5,782 nt of DNA from a bacterium F11 (GTDB taxonomy: Bacteria > Elusimicrobiota > Elusimicrobia > F11): assembly GCA_002176905.1 (NCBI GenBank), contig MSYE01000218.1, positions 1 to 5,782 of the forward strand, in the 5' to 3' direction. The position numbers and the translations under genes are program-made. The notes beneath the pieces were generated by a model that saw only the letters and a program-made list of their open reading frames with translations, did no database searches and had not been told where the DNA came from. This document shows, in pieces, positions 1 to 5,763 of this stretch (within the stretch, counting starts at the first letter, position 1; every line of letters begins with the position of its first letter).

Positions 1-1
1 G

Positions 2-175
2 GCATCCCAAGAAAAGAGAGGAAAAGGAAGGCCTCTTTTTCCCAAGGGCACAGGATTGGGATTGTCGATTGTGAAAGCATGGGTGGAACGCCATGGCGGG
101 GAGGTAACCATGCAATCTGCCGGGCGTGGGAAAGGGGCAACGTTTGAATTTACGCTTCCATTGGAGGAAACATAA
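2..175 (+). CDS. Sensor histidine kinase, C-terminal fragment (5' end outside window)
   Basis: The frame is open from the window edge to a TAA at 173-175 and encodes about 57 residues. It contains the end of a GHKL/HATPase_c ATP-binding domain: an F-box-like [14 protein letters not shown] stretch with the G2 box [10 protein letters not shown], then [28 protein letters not shown], the usual last strands of a kinase core (...HGG.......G.G..F.F.LP). From family knowledge, this domain binds ATP and phosphorylates a histidine in the preceding DHp domain, which then passes the phosphate to a partner regulator. The partner is almost certainly the next gene, which starts on the base after this stop codon. 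The sensor, membrane segments, HAMP/PAS domains and phospho-accepting histidine lie upstream and cannot be seen, so the stimulus is unknown. The protein ends normally, shortly after the ATPase fold. Confidence 0.93.
   Translation, partial: ASQEKRGKGRPLFPKGTGLGLSIVKAWVERHGGEVTMQSAGRGKGATFEFTLPLEET
163..167 (+). promoter_or_regulatory. Shine-Dalgarno of the response regulator, inside the kinase 3' end
   Basis: A GGAGG lies within the last kinase codons, eight bases before the ATG at 176. It fixes that ATG as the regulator start. Because the kinase stop (173-175) directly abuts the ATG, ribosomes finishing the kinase can reinitiate at the regulator, so the two are probably translationally coupled. 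Confidence 0.8.
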
Positions 176-856
176 ATGAAGCCGGGCCATATCCTCATTA
201 TTGATGATGAACCGGATTTGCTCAACAACACCATTCATGTGTTGGAGGGGGAAGGCTTTCAGGCCAATGGAGAAATGTCAGGAGAAAAAGGACTCGTCGC
301 GGCAAAACAAACACCTCCGGATTTGATTCTCTTGGATATCAAACTTCCGGGTAAAGATGGTTTTCAGGTGTGTCGGGAACTTAAAAGCGATGTTCAAACC
401 AAACACATCCCTATTATCATGATCAGTTGCAAATCAGAAGAGATGGATGTTGTGTTGGGGATGGAATTGGGAGCCGAGGATTACATCATCAAACCTTATC
501 GCGCCCGTGAGCTTCTGGCCCGTGTCCGTGCGGCTTTGCGGCGGGGATCCAAATCGGAGACGGTTCCGGAAGTCATCAAAGGTCCCTTTCAGGTAGATTT
601 GTCCGCTTTAAAAGCCACTGCCAACGGCCAAGAGCTCCCTTTAACGCCCAAAGAGGTTCAACTTTTGGGATATTTTCTTCAACACGAAGGCAAGGTTCTT
701 ACCCGGGCGACCATCTCCAAACAAGTTTGGGGTTTGGACATCTCCACCTCTTCGCGTGCCATCGATGTCCACGTCGATCGCCTCCGCAAGAAATTGAGTT
801 CCTTTGACATAGAAATCTCCGGCCTAAAAGGAATCGGCTACCGCTTCGACCTTTGA
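176..856 (+). CDS. OmpR/PhoB-family two-component response regulator
   Basis: This is a complete 226-residue protein with the normal length and order for the family. The receiver domain (about residues 5-122) has the acidic pair D10-D11 with E12, the phosphorylation site D54 in LILLDIKLPGKDG, the switch Ser S84, and Y103 and K106-P107 in GAEDYIIKPY. A winged-helix Trans_reg_C domain (about residues 133-226) follows, with LTPKEVQLL, the recognition-helix region SSRAIDVHVDRLRKKL and the terminal hairpin GLKGIGYRFDL. By family knowledge, phosphorylation at D54 promotes dimerisation and binding to direct-repeat operators. It forms an operon with the upstream kinase (zero-base gap). The target genes are not evident; the convergent giant gene has its promoter more than 4 kb away, so no regulatory link can be inferred. 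The TGA stop is made of the first three bases of the left inverted repeat of the adjacent mobile element, so insertion may have set the present C-terminus, although ending just after GYRF is normal for the family. Confidence 0.96.
   Translation: MKPGHILIIDDEPDLLNNTIHVLEGEGFQANGEMSGEKGLVAAKQTPPDLILLDIKLPGKDGFQVCRELKSDVQTKHIPIIMISCKSEEMDVVLGMELGAEDYIIKPYRARELLARVRAALRRGSKSETVPEVIKGPFQVDLSALKATANGQELPLTPKEVQLLGYFLQHEGKVLTRATISKQVWGLDISTSSRAIDVHVDRLRKKLSSFDIEISGLKGIGYRFDL
850..853 (+). repeat. CCTT direct repeat, left copy (possible target-site duplication)
   Basis: CCTT directly precedes the first base of the left 33-bp inverted repeat, and an identical CCTT directly follows the right one at 2014-2017. 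The symmetry suggests a 4-bp target-site duplication. A 4-bp match has a sizeable chance probability, and classical Y1/HUH transposases do not make duplications, so this is tentative. Confidence 0.4.
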
Positions 857-886
857 AGGGGTCAAGTCTCTACAGTCGACATTTTT
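854..886 (+). repeat. Left 33-bp terminal inverted repeat
   Basis: This arm is the exact reverse complement of 1981-2013, and the match stops on both sides (853 against 2014, 887 against 1980). Its first three bases are the TGA stop of the response regulator. It contains the internal palindrome GTCGAC (875-880) and CTAC (870-873), which reads GTAG on the opposite strand and recalls the conserved tetranucleotide at the foot of REP hairpins. The arm itself does not fold into a REP-like hairpin beyond GTCGAC. Confidence 0.95.
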
Positions 887-943
887 CTCTTATCTTTCAT
901 TTTTTGTTATTATAAAAAACGATTGGTACCCTTCCTTGCTATC

Positions 944-1011
944 CCTCCTACAAACGCAATCATACTTTCCCCTCATTCTTAATAGAACCCTCACTCAATG
1001 ATGATAGGAGG
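944..1011 (+). promoter_or_regulatory. Transposase ribosome-binding site with a complementary upstream anti-SD
   Basis: AGGAGG at 1006-1011, ten bases before the ATG at 1022, is a strong Shine-Dalgarno and favours that ATG over the in-frame ATGs at 998 and 1001, which have no such site. CCTCCTA at 944-950 is perfectly complementary to TAGGAGG at 1005-1011 (7 bp, five of them G-C), with a 54-base loop. In RNA this pairing could hide the ribosome-binding site. Leader structures that sequester the SD are known for IS200, where they keep transposase levels low. The SD assignment is firm; the pairing is inferred. Confidence 0.55.
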
Positions 1012-1021
1012 AACACAAATC

Positions 1022-2005
1022 ATGGCTCGACCCTTGCGAATTGAATTTCCTGGCGCCTTTTACCATGTGATGAATAGAGGATCTGAACATCGCTCCATTT
1101 TTCCTGAGGGGAATCGACATCGAGGTCTTTTTAAAAAGACGTTGGGAGAGGCCGTCAACAAATGGAAGATTATCATTCATGCCTATTCCCTCATGGATAA
1201 TCACTATCACCTTTTGGTTGAGACACCCCTGGGTAATATTAGCCGAGCCATGCGACATATCGATGGTGTCTATACCCAACGCGTCAACAGGAGTTTGGAT
1301 CGTGATGGGCCTCTATTGAGAGGCCGTTTTAAATCAATACTGGTTCAAAAGGAATCCTACTTTCTCGAGTTGGTTCGATATATCCATTTGAATGGTGTAA
1401 GGGCAGGACTTTACCCGTCACCTGAATTCGATAAAAATGGGAGTCATAGAGATTACCTCTTTCCACGACACGCCCCAAGCTGGTTAGAAAGAGGAACGGT
1501 TTTATCCTATTTTCAAAATCAAAATCAATCCCCAAATCGAGCATTGGACCAGTTTGTCAACATGGGAACCTCAAAAGAAGTAGATGAAACGTTTATGAAA
1601 AAGCGTTGGCCTGCCATTTTGGGACAAAAAGAATTTGTCGAATGGGTAAAAGATGAGGTCATGCAAGATCATGAGAATCCCCATCCTGAAATTCCACAAA
1701 TGAGAGTGATCGTTCAAAATACTTTAATCAATCCCAAGCTGATTCTTAAAAAAGTTAGTTCGTGGTATAAAAAAAATAGAAGAGAATCCAGCCTAAATAT
1801 AAAGGAGAAGAGAGAGAAAAAATGGATTTCTATGCGGTTCTTAAAGGAATATAGCCAGGCCAGTTATCAAAGAATCGGAGAATTGATGGGGGGGATGTCA
1901 AAGCGGTCTGTGGAGAAATTTATCACCAGAAATAATTTTGAGAGCTCACAAAATTTTAAGCAAATTCGGCAACAATTGGAAAAAATGTCGACTGTAGAGA
2001 CTTGA
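1022..2005 (+). CDS. RAYT-family (Y1/HUH) transposase with a DnaA-like C-terminal helix-turn-helix
   Basis: The protein has 327 residues from the ATG at 1022, giving the typical N-terminus MARPLRIEFPGAFYHVMNRG. The Y1_Tnp domain spans about residues 5-130. The HUH metal-binding motif is H61-Y62-H63 in SLMDNHYHLLVET. GRFKSILV (101-108) and RYIHLNGVRAGL (119-130) follow. By comparison with E. coli TnpA-REP, whose HxH is at 59-61 and nucleophile at Y115 in DYIYINPV, the catalytic tyrosine should be Y120, with N124 matching the conserved Asn. Family chemistry is single-strand cleavage through a 5'-phosphotyrosine link. Residues about 228-305 form a basic C-terminal extension ending in RIGELMGGMSKRSVEKFITR, which resembles the DnaA domain IV helix-turn-helix attached to some RAYTs. 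The last six residues (MSTVET) and the TGA stop are encoded mostly or wholly within the right inverted repeat. No truncation or frameshift is visible, so it is probably functional. NPVRAG reads NGVRAG here, a minor departure. Confidence 0.93.
   Translation: MARPLRIEFPGAFYHVMNRGSEHRSIFPEGNRHRGLFKKTLGEAVNKWKIIIHAYSLMDNHYHLLVETPLGNISRAMRHIDGVYTQRVNRSLDRDGPLLRGRFKSILVQKESYFLELVRYIHLNGVRAGLYPSPEFDKNGSHRDYLFPRHAPSWLERGTVLSYFQNQNQSPNRALDQFVNMGTSKEVDETFMKKRWPAILGQKEFVEWVKDEVMQDHENPHPEIPQMRVIVQNTLINPKLILKKVSSWYKKNRRESSLNIKEKREKKWISMRFLKEYSQASYQRIGELMGGMSKRSVEKFITRNNFESSQNFKQIRQQLEKMSTVET
1769..1776 (+). other. A8 homopolymer, candidate slippage site in the transposase
   Basis: Eight consecutive A bases encode part of Y249-K250-K251-N252. 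A -1 slip here would meet TAG at 1777-1779 at once and give a 252-residue product with the HUH domain but without the C-terminal helix-turn-helix. Slippery A tracts control transposase output in other IS families (IS1, IS3). Use of this one is only a possibility, as no stimulatory structure was identified. Confidence 0.25.
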
Positions 2006-2013
2006 CCCCTTCA
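1981..2013 (-). repeat. Right 33-bp terminal inverted repeat
   Basis: This is the exact reverse complement of 854-886. It overlaps the transposase 3' end: its bases encode the C-terminal residues and the TGA at 2003-2005, so it serves both as element end and as coding sequence. GTAG lies at 1994-1997 on the + strand. Only three bases separate it from the stop codon of the convergent giant gene (2017-2019). Confidence 0.95.
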
Positions 2014-2017
2014 CCTT
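2014..2017 (+). repeat. CCTT direct repeat, right copy (possible target-site duplication)
   Basis: This copy is identical to 850-853 and abuts the outer end of the right inverted repeat. Its last base is also the final base of the giant gene's stop codon on the minus strand. If it is a true duplication, removing the element plus one copy restores GAC-CTT-CAC across the junction. Confidence 0.4.
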
Positions 2018-5000
2018 CACTTAATGACCATCACTTTATTAATGCGGTCTTTTTCTTTTGAGATGTAGGTGCCGGCCGCAATTGATTCTCCCTCTGAGTT
2101 TTTTCCTTCCCAGTGGGCTTTGCCAAGAGGTTCCCCCTCTGTGGGGGCCATTGTTTGCGGGGCGCTTTCACAAGTTATATGGGCGATTTCTTCTCCATTG
2201 GGGGTGTAGATGGTCACGTCTTCCTCGCAGGGAATATCCACATGGTCTGTTTGTGTGAGATCCAGAACCTTGTCGTATCTTTTTCGTTCATCTGGATTTG
2301 GTTCGGGAGGAATGGTGCCAGATCCTTGGAAAACCGTAATGACAAGGGTGGTATCATCCGTCGCATCCTCATTGTCCGTTACCGTTAGGGTGACAAGATA
2401 ATCTCCAGGGGTATTGTACACATGGAAGAGCTCTTGTTCGGTTGAAGTTTGGTTATCTCCAAAATCCCAATCGGTACGAACAATATCTCCGTCGGGATCA
2501 AATGAGGCACGGGCATCGAAATAAACAGTGAGAGGTGCGGATCCCAAGATCGGATTGGCCGATAGAATCGCAACAGGGGGAATATTTGACGGGTCTGGAT
2601 TGCCAGGGTGAGTGGTAGCCGAATCCGAATTGCTTTTGGCTGATTCCAACCCAAATATATTAACAGCAGAAACGCGATACGTATAAAGTGTGTTGGCGGA
2701 GAGACCGGTATCAGTAAAAGAAGTGCTCTGCGAAGTTCGAACTTTGACGTTGTTTCGATAAATATAATATTTATCAATTCCACTTTCCGGATCCGTGGAA
2801 GGATCCCAGGTAAGGTTTATTTGTTTCGAGCTCACGGCCGTGGCAACGAGATTCCGTGGTGCTGTGGGAGCGGTGGCATCGGGGCTTGAGTAGAGATGAA
2901 GAACCCAGTCGTTGTTAATTCCACTGGAGGGGGCTGCGGTGGAAAAAACAATTCCTCCAGAAATCGTTGATGGATCTTGAAAGACATTTGTCCGAGGGTT
3001 ATACCACCGTGTTTGAAGAGAGTCCGTCCCAGACAAATCAATAGTGAATGAGCCCCCGGAACTGGCGTAAACGACATATTCCTTGCCTATGTTGGCCGAG
3101 AGAATCACCTCTCTTCCTTTAAGTCCGTGGGTCACCTCACTCAGTAGTTCGTCATGGGGATCGAGTGATCCCAAACCCCAGAGGACTTCTTGCTTGAAAA
3201 ATCGTGTAGCGTGGCTGACGTAGTCCGAACCTGTCTGAATGAGAGCAGGGCTTGGACTCCCGGATCCGTAATCGATTAAGACGCCCTGGTGTCCCGAAAG
3301 GCCCATTCGCCAGGTGACACGCCGAATGGACTCATTGTCCCAATTGCCCCGACTGATGCCGATTCGGTAATGGTCGGTGTGGGCGATGGGAATAGAAGAG
3401 CGGTCCCAGTTATTAACCAGCGTGGTGCGGGTGGGAATATCTTTTCCTCCATTTCCGGATCCTCCCGCAGAACGATAGGTTTCATTGGAGGGAATGGGAC
3501 CCGGACTGTTGCGACTTGAAACGGGATGCTTCCATGGATCATTGATTTTAAAGTGGTCTACAAACTTTGTGACCCAATCGGGCTTACGGAACTCAGAGAT
3601 GTCAATTCCGGAATCCCATAATATATTCGGATATGGGGCCAGCCGGGCGATAGCGTATCGAAATAAGCGGAGTTCTTCCTTTGAAAGAATGGGTATTTTT
3701 TGTCCGTTACTATCAAGGATGAAATCGCCATTGGCATCTTTAAGAAAATCAGCAGGAATTCCAACATTATCTGGTTTGAGACCGTCATCGGTGTAAAACA
3801 TGTAATACATCCCCATTCCACGGTCCCGCATGGCATCCAGCTTTTCGTTCATTTTGTCCCAAAAAGGAATGTGAAACCGTTGCCCTTCTTTACCGGCTTC
3901 GTAAGGGTAATTGATTTGCGGGTGTCCCGCTGCCCAGCTGTAATCTTTTAACACAATCGCTCCCATTGACATGAGGCGAGCATTGACCGTATTGGCGGCG
4001 TGATCCAAAAGGCCCACGATTTCAGGATCTGTTCCTGAGCCGGAGCGAAATTGCCAGCTGCTTGTGGCCTGCCAGATGAGGGGAAAGTCGTAATCTCCGT
4101 CAGACATCTTCCATCGGTTTCCTTCCCCTTTTAGGGTTCCTTCTAAATCAGAGGAGACGGTAAGAAAGCTGCCGGTGTGGTTGTCCAGATCCGGGTCTGA
4201 TGAGGTGGTTGTGTAAGTCCACTCATCCAATTCGTCTGGCATGAAGAAAATTTTCCACGTATTGTCCCCCGCATAAAAACCAAACTGGGATAAGGTTCGA
4301 TCGCCAGATGGATTTGTGAAATGGCCGACCAACTCCACATCAAATTCATTTCCAGTCCAAGAATCGTTGGGAAGAATCACTTCAAACCGTTCCCATTTCT
4401 TTACCACCGTTTGATTGGGAAGACCAGTTAAAGTGAATGAACCGCGAATGGTATTCCAAGAATCATTGACGCTAGTTCCTGTGAAGATCAGCGTAAAATC
4501 TTTTCCATCAGCACTTAACCATTTGTTGGAAAAATTCCAGAAGAAGTTGGTTCCATACCCCTCCCAGTTGGTTTCGTAAAGAACAGTTGTCCAAGGTCCC
4601 CAGGGAGTGGGCGCGTCAAAGATCGCCAAATTTCCTTTTATTGATTCGGTGTGTTCGGTGCACAAGATGTATCGTCCCAGACCCTCGTTATAACTCACGC
4701 TCATCGTCCACCCCACTCCATCGTCAAGTTCCAGTATGGGTTTTTTGGTGTGGATATCATTGGACCATGGGGAATTTAAACCATTAAAAAATTCGTAGTG
4801 AGACCGACCCAGGAAAATATTGTCTTTATGAACCCGGGCAAGATAAATTTGGCCGGATGGTCGAATGGTCAAACCGGATGCGGGCCCAACAAAATAGTGA
4901 TATACAAAACCATCATCCTCACTCTCTGGCCGATCATAACCAGGCCCGTAATTCAAGATTGTGGGTAATCCGATCCCATCGGCTCGGACAAATTTCCAAC

Positions 5001-5763
5001 TGGCGGGATGCCAGGAGGCCCCACTGTCGGTCGATTTTTGCAAAACGGTTTCATTAAGCGAGGTTCCACCGGATCCGGGACCCACCCACATATAAAACGT
5101 TGCGCCGATCGCGACGAGCCCGTAACTCTTTCCGGTCACGACGGCGGAATTTTCGGAATTGTAGCCTCCGTAGACATTCTTTCCTGAATAATTATCATAA
5201 GTCCCTGTCACACGAGCCACACCCAAACTCACACGACCCCTTGAATTGGTCCCCTCGAATCCACCCCCATCTCCCCAAACCGTATATTGATCCCCATCCT
5301 TAGCCCAGGTGATCGCCCAGTTATCACTCCCAGGGGCAAGGCGAATGTGGGTATCGGTGCTAAAAGAAACGTCCTTTATGACTGGACTTGGAGGAGGGAG
5401 AGCAGCAAAAGAAAAAGAAGCGAAGAAAAAGAGGGGAAGAAAGCTATAGAGAGGTTTGTGGGTATAATAGAAATCTCGTTTCGTGATCAATAACCACAGG
5501 CCCTTAATTAAACAGAAGATTCCTCCCAAAAGACCCATGCCGCCCAACATGGCGGGGGCAAAAGCGAAAATTCCCATCAACCAGAAATTATCTTGCAAAG
5601 ACGGATATTTCTCAAAAGCCAAATATCCCCAGGTAAAGTAAACAACAAAGAAGAATATGAAAACACCAAACGAAAAAAGAGCCAGACGCAAAAGAAAATG
5701 GGATTCATGCTCTCGATGATGGGGAGCAGGCCCATGCCAAACCTGGCATAAGTGATACTCCAA
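2017..5763 (-). CDS. Giant exported multidomain glycoside hydrolase-like protein (DUF4185, DUF5060, DUF4038/GH140-like, FnIII, PKD); 5' end uncertain
   Basis: The frame gives 1248 residues from a TTG at 5763, but it stays open to the window edge (a further YNPNST), so the true start may lie outside. Hydrophobic segments lie at about residues 23-50 and 58-93, then a signal-peptide-like stretch at 102-121 (SFLPLFFFASFSFAA). Domains by pattern: DUF4185-like beta-propeller about 126-445 (WAITWAKDGDQYTVWGDGGGF; GKSYGLVAIGATFYMWV); DUF5060-like sandwich about 457-536 (GFYAGDNTWKIFFMP, EWTYTT); DUF4038/GH140-like TIM barrel about 545-860, with PYPNILWDSGID carrying candidate acid/base D721 and ESIRRVTWRMGLSGHQG; Collagen_bind_2-like beta domain about 865-957 (TRWYNPRT, NDWVLHL); FnIII 966-1052; PKD 1060-1146 (DWDFGD); FlgD-like C-terminus 1163-1248 (AHWEGKNSEGESIAAGTYI). 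The likely role is binding or degrading extracellular polysaccharide at the cell surface; the substrate is unknown. An alternative secreted form could start at TTG 5490 (residue 92), preceded by AAGGG ten bases upstream, with a normal signal peptide. The gene converges on the regulator operon and has no terminator before the element. Confidence 0.85.
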   Translation of the reverse strand: MEYHLCQVWHGPAPHHREHESHFLLRLALFSFGVFIFFFVVYFTWGYLAFEKYPSLQDNFWLMGIFAFAPAMLGGMGLLGGIFCLIKGLWLLITKRDFYYTHKPLYSFLPLFFFASFSFAALPPPSPVIKDVSFSTDTHIRLAPGSDNWAITWAKDGDQYTVWGDGGGFEGTNSRGRVSLGVARVTGTYDNYSGKNVYGGYNSENSAVVTGKSYGLVAIGATFYMWVGPGSGGTSLNETVLQKSTDSGASWHPASWKFVRADGIGLPTILNYGPGYDRPESEDDGFVYHYFVGPASGLTIRPSGQIYLARVHKDNIFLGRSHYEFFNGLNSPWSNDIHTKKPILELDDGVGWTMSVSYNEGLGRYILCTEHTESIKGNLAIFDAPTPWGPWTTVLYETNWEGYGTNFFWNFSNKWLSADGKDFTLIFTGTSVNDSWNTIRGSFTLTGLPNQTVVKKWERFEVILPNDSWTGNEFDVELVGHFTNPSGDRTLSQFGFYAGDNTWKIFFMPDELDEWTYTTTSSDPDLDNHTGSFLTVSSDLEGTLKGEGNRWKMSDGDYDFPLIWQATSSWQFRSGSGTDPEIVGLLDHAANTVNARLMSMGAIVLKDYSWAAGHPQINYPYEAGKEGQRFHIPFWDKMNEKLDAMRDRGMGMYYMFYTDDGLKPDNVGIPADFLKDANGDFILDSNGQKIPILSKEELRLFRYAIARLAPYPNILWDSGIDISEFRKPDWVTKFVDHFKINDPWKHPVSSRNSPGPIPSNETYRSAGGSGNGGKDIPTRTTLVNNWDRSSIPIAHTDHYRIGISRGNWDNESIRRVTWRMGLSGHQGVLIDYGSGSPSPALIQTGSDYVSHATRFFKQEVLWGLGSLDPHDELLSEVTHGLKGREVILSANIGKEYVVYASSGGSFTIDLSGTDSLQTRWYNPRTNVFQDPSTISGGIVFSTAAPSSGINNDWVLHLYSSPDATAPTAPRNLVATAVSSKQINLTWDPSTDPESGIDKYYIYRNNVKVRTSQSTSFTDTGLSANTLYTYRVSAVNIFGLESAKSNSDSATTHPGNPDPSNIPPVAILSANPILGSAPLTVYFDARASFDPDGDIVRTDWDFGDNQTSTEQELFHVYNTPGDYLVTLTVTDNEDATDDTTLVITVFQGSGTIPPEPNPDERKRYDKVLDLTQTDHVDIPCEEDVTIYTPNGEEIAHITCESAPQTMAPTEGEPLGKAHWEGKNSEGESIAAGTYISKEKDRINKVMVIK

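Larger units (their letters stand above)
854..2013 (+). mobile_element. RAYT/IS200-like insertion element bounded by perfect 33-bp inverted repeats
   Basis: The unit is about 1.16 kb: a single Y1/HUH transposase gene enclosed by inverted repeats identical over 33 bp (854-886 and 1981-2013). A short AT-rich leader lies between the left repeat and the gene, and there is no second gene. The repeats begin GGGGTCAAGTC on the inside of a TGAA end. The outer limits are set by loss of complementarity, so the true ends could be at the GGGG/CCCC (858/2009) rather than at 854/2013. The element occupies all the space between two convergent genes: it overlaps the regulator stop codon and ends three bases before the last base of the giant gene's stop codon. 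The perfect arms, intact reading frame and intact catalytic motifs suggest recent or still-functional mobility. The family assignment rests on the transposase; I cannot name an ISfinder entry. Confidence 0.85.

Noticed and set aside
866..886. Left arm followed by TTTTT as a rho-independent terminator for the regulator
   Set aside because: The only local palindrome before the T run is GTCGAC, six bases with no loop, so no stable hairpin precedes the T tract.
906..966. Possible sigma-70 promoter for the transposase (TATTAT near 908; TTGCTA at 936 with CATACT at 961)
   Set aside because: The first has no acceptable -35 and the second has a 19-base spacer and a poor -10; neither is better than expected in AT-rich sequence.
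998..1021. Transposase start at ATG 998 or 1001
   Set aside because: The strong SD at 1006-1011 lies downstream of these codons, and the family N-terminus MARPLRIEFPGAFYHV begins at 1022.
995..1279. Open frame of 94 codons on the minus strand across the transposase 5' half
   Set aside because: It lies wholly antisense to a well-supported transposase, its product has no recognisable domain, and no ribosome-binding site was noticed; it is a shadow frame.
1888..1894. G7 run in the transposase as a sequencing error or frameshift
   Set aside because: The frame continues through it with the helix-turn-helix pattern intact on both sides, so the length given is consistent with an intact gene.
2058..5493. 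Many 60-130 codon open frames on both strands within the giant gene
   Set aside because: They overlap a long frame with continuous domain homology, and their products are compositionally odd (rich in Arg, Ser and Pro) and lack domains.
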